From the NCBI GenBank assembly GCA_030428825.1, contig JAUIEL010000301.1, forward strand, positions 1 through 7,930: 7,930 nt of DNA, given 5' to 3'. This DNA is from a bacterium. GTDB lineage: Bacteria > Planctomycetota > B15-G4 > JADJEK01. This document shows positions 6,499-7,930 of the stretch, one piece after another. The position numbers and the translations under genes are program-made. How positions within the stretch are numbered: the first letter of the stretch is position 1; each line of letters opens with the position of its first letter. The notes beneath the pieces are model-generated. The model ran no database searches. It was given only the letters and a program-made list of their open reading frames with translations, and was not told where the DNA came from.

Positions 6499-6545
6499 GT
6501 CGATTCCTCGGTTCGCGAAGGCGACACTCTACGATCGGGAGTCCC

Positions 6546-6583
6546 TCCTCCGGGGAAGTCGTCCCGGCAGGAGGACCGGAGGA
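6546..6583 (+). promoter_or_regulatory. Candidate SD-sequestering leader fold ahead of the 6588 gene
   Basis: TCCTCCGG at 6546-6553 is the exact reverse complement of CCGGAGGA at 6576-6583, which contains the Shine-Dalgarno of the gene at 6588. A second hairpin, CCGGGG (6550-6555) with TCCCGG (6562-6567), uses part of the same left arm, so the two folds exclude each other. The geometry would allow translational control if transcription starts upstream of 6546. The region is G/C-rich and chance pairing is possible. Confidence 0.35.
6569..6583 (+). promoter_or_regulatory. Tandemly duplicated ribosome binding site
   Basis: The octamer GGAGGACC occurs twice in direct tandem (6570-6577 and 6578-6585), placing AGGAGGA 12 nt and GGAGGA 4 nt before the ATG at 6588. 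Neither spacing alone is the usual 6-8 nt. The paired cores still leave no doubt that translation initiates here. Confidence 0.7.
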
Positions 6584-6587
6584 CCGC

Positions 6588-7112
6588 ATGCGCTCGGGCG
6601 TCCGCCTTTCGACGATCCTGCCGACGGTCGTGGCGCTCGGCCTCTCGACCGGCTGCCACGCCCCCGAGCGGGCGGACGCGTTCTTCGCGCCGGATCGCGG
6701 CTGGTCCCGGCGCTCGGTCCCCGCCACGATCGCGCTCTACCTCCCGAACCGGATCGTCGACCTCCTCGACGTCGTCCACGTCGGACTCGGCGTCGGCCCG
6801 GGGCTCGGCGCGGGCCTGCACGGGACCCGGCACGGGTACCTCCTGTTCGACGCCGGCGTCAACGCGGGGATCGGCTGGTTCGGCCGGTACGCCCGGCCGT
6901 ATCGCCACGGGCTGTACGTCCGCGTCCGCGCGTCGCGCTTCACCCCGCCCGGCCGCTACCCGGAGGGGGTCGACTGGCACGTCCCGCGCTGGGACGTCGC
7001 CGTCTACGCCGACGCCGGCCTCGTGCAGGCGCTCGCCGGCTTCGCCCCGAACGAGTTCCTCGACTTCGTCGTCGGCTGGTCGACGTACGACCTCCGCCGC
7101 GACGACTGGTGA
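6588..7112 (+). CDS. Putative lipoprotein of unknown function
   Basis: This encodes 174 aa. The N-terminus has Arg2 and Arg6, a hydrophobic stretch (7-19) and LSTGC at 19-23, consistent with a lipoprotein signal with Cys23 as the lipidated residue. Ser at the -3 position departs from the usual Leu/Val/Ile, so lipidation is probable but not certain. The mature part contains LPNRIVDLLDVVHVGLGVGP at about 52-71, then alternating Gly/aromatic stretches such as GVNAGIGWFGRYARPYRHG and ends in TYDLRRDDW. The alternating hydrophobic and Gly-rich strands suggest a small beta-structured outer-membrane-associated or periplasmic protein. I have seen similar LPNR-DLLDVV lipoproteins in planctomycete-like genomes but cannot assign a function. 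The gene is divergent from the CNNM-type gene and convergent with the propeller-like gene. Confidence 0.82.
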   Translation: MRSGVRLSTILPTVVALGLSTGCHAPERADAFFAPDRGWSRRSVPATIALYLPNRIVDLLDVVHVGLGVGPGLGAGLHGTRHGYLLFDAGVNAGIGWFGRYARPYRHGLYVRVRASRFTPPGRYPEGVDWHVPRWDVAVYADAGLVQALAGFAPNEFLDFVVGWSTYDLRRDDW

Positions 7113-7149
7113 GCCGTCCGCCCGACCCGATCGCCGACGAAGTCGTGCG

Positions 7150-7164
7150 GGGCCGCGGCGGCCC
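7150..7164. terminator. Possible short hairpin in the convergent gap 7113-7200
   Basis: GGGCC at 7150-7154 can pair with GGCCC at 7160-7164 across a 5-nt loop; the dyad GGGCCGC/GCGGCCC is perfect over 7 bp around one base. It sits midway in the 88-bp gap between two convergent genes. It has a short stem and no T-run, so this is weak support for a terminator. Nothing else is apparent in the gap. Confidence 0.22.
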
Positions 7165-7200
7165 GTCGTCCGTCGTTCACGGCACGGCTTCGACGGATCG

Positions 7201-7930
7201 CTACGGCGTGATCGGCAGCCGCAGGAAGTTGTCGATCGTGCCGCCGGCGGTCGTCCGCGCGACCTGCGTGTAGACCGTCGCGCCGACCGTCGCCGGGTCG
7301 AACGGGATCGTCACCGGGAGCGTGGCGACGCCCGAGCCGGGGATCGTCCCGACCGGGGTCGGGAGGAGGAAGAGGAACGCCGGGTCGAGGGCGAACGAGC
7401 CGCGGAAGGGGAAGACCGGGACCGGCGACGGGAGGAGCGCGAGGCCCGCCCAGAGGAGGACCGGGTCGCCCGGGTTCCCACCGATCTCGAGCTGGATCGA
7501 GCGGCCGATCGACGGCGTCCCGCGCAGCCGGTATCCCTGGCCGCCGAGGTCGTACGAATACGCCTCGCCGCCGTTCCCGTTCGTGTTGGCGTGGACCGCC
7601 TTCGTGCCGGCGACGACGAACTGCCCGTCCTCGGAGACGTCGACGTCCATCGCGGAACCGGGCGTGTCGATCGAGGCGACCGGGACGTTGCCGACGTCGC
7701 GGTCGAAGATCAGCACCTCCGGGTGGCCGTTCGCCTGCGCGCCCCAGCTCGCGACGGCGATCGTCTTGCCGTCGGCCGACAGCTCGACCTGCTGCGGCGT
7801 GTCCTGTTGCGCGCCGGTGCTGACGTGCTGATACGTCCAGAGCGGCGTCGCGGTCGTCGCTCCGATCCGCCAGCAGTAGACCTTGAAGTCGACCCAGTTC
7901 GCCGCGTCGACGCCCGCCACGACGAACGTC
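7201..7930 (-). CDS. C-terminal part of a beta-propeller-like exported protein, 5' end beyond window
   Basis: The frame is open from the right edge to a TAG at 7201-7203, giving 242 visible residues. A GTG at 7918-7920 could be read as a start, but the codons before it (T-F-V) continue the same beta-strand pattern (FVVAGVDAANWVDFKVYCW), so I treat it as internal. Numbered from the first visible residue, about 1-140 contain propeller-type repeats: QQVELSADGKTIAVASWG followed by VLIFDRD, then AMDVDVSEDGQFVVAGT followed by EAYSYDL. This is the strand-turn-strand pattern of WD40/YncE-like blades. The last 100 residues (IQLEIGGNPGDPVLLWAGLA onward, with SFALDPAFLFLLP and the closing TIDNFLRLPI) match a C-terminal beta domain that I associate with large secreted planctomycete proteins, where it caps different repeat domains. 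The role is probably extracellular or cell-surface; the ligand is unknown. Confidence 0.8.
   Translation of the reverse strand, partial: TFVVAGVDAANWVDFKVYCWRIGATTATPLWTYQHVSTGAQQDTPQQVELSADGKTIAVASWGAQANGHPEVLIFDRDVGNVPVASIDTPGSAMDVDVSEDGQFVVAGTKAVHANTNGNGGEAYSYDLGGQGYRLRGTPSIGRSIQLEIGGNPGDPVLLWAGLALLPSPVPVFPFRGSFALDPAFLFLLPTPVGTIPGSGVATLPVTIPFDPATVGATVYTQVARTTAGGTIDNFLRLPITP

Noticed and set aside
6209..7273. 354-codon plus-strand frame
   Set aside because: It overlaps the CNNM-type gene on the opposite strand and the lipoprotein gene in another frame; its composition is Arg/Pro shadow-like.
1..7930. CRISPR array, tRNA, rRNA, insertion sequence or defence island
   Set aside because: No spaced direct repeats, no tRNA-like cloverleaf or CCA end that I can see, no transposase or nuclease motifs, and no composition shift between genes.

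Overview
This is a GC-rich, gene-dense bacterial chromosomal segment with strong G/C preference at third codon positions. It most resembles a planctomycete or a close relative. That assignment is inferred from protein content: a redoxin/c-type cytochrome/copper-monooxygenase fusion, a C-terminal beta domain (7201-7500) of a kind I associate with large planctomycete extracellular proteins, several secreted proteins of unknown function, and a DUF1801 protein with a histone-H1-like lysine tail. There is no rRNA, tRNA, CRISPR array, transposase or phage gene, and no sign of recent transfer. It reads as ordinary chromosome with several poorly characterised genes.

Layout: eight protein-coding genes. 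(1) A secreted protein of unknown function runs leftward off the left edge (1-1215, minus). (2) Divergent from it across 257 bp is a second secreted protein of unknown function (1473-2222, plus), with a perfect 11-bp hairpin in its leader. (3) A hairpin and a short gap lead to a DUF1801 protein with a Lys/Ala tail (2326-2937, plus). (4) This meets an FMN-binding PNPOx-family gene tail to tail (2938-3504, minus), and the two stop codons form the palindrome TGATCA. (5) Divergent from the PNPOx gene is the redoxin/cytochrome c/Cu-monooxygenase fusion (3634-5364, plus). A near-perfect 24-bp palindrome, a good operator candidate, lies between them. (6) Convergent with the fusion is a CNNM/CorC-type membrane protein (5422-6498, minus). 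(7) Divergent from that is a small putative lipoprotein (6588-7112, plus) with a tandemly duplicated Shine-Dalgarno and a possible SD-sequestering fold. (8) The right edge holds the C-terminal part of a beta-propeller-like exported protein (7201 to beyond 7930, minus).

Strand alternates at almost every gene, so only genes 2 and 3 could be co-transcribed, and a hairpin separates them. There is no multi-gene operon and no recognisable defence or biosynthetic system. Five of the eight products are probably secreted, lipidated or membrane-bound, and a sixth (8) probably is too. The best-supported functional link is the divergent PNPOx/redoxin-fusion pair, which may share the palindrome as an operator; both are redox proteins (flavin on one side, thiol/heme/copper on the other). 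The most notable items are the complete set of PHM-type copper ligands in the fusion protein, the palindrome, and the alternative leader structures ahead of the lipoprotein gene.
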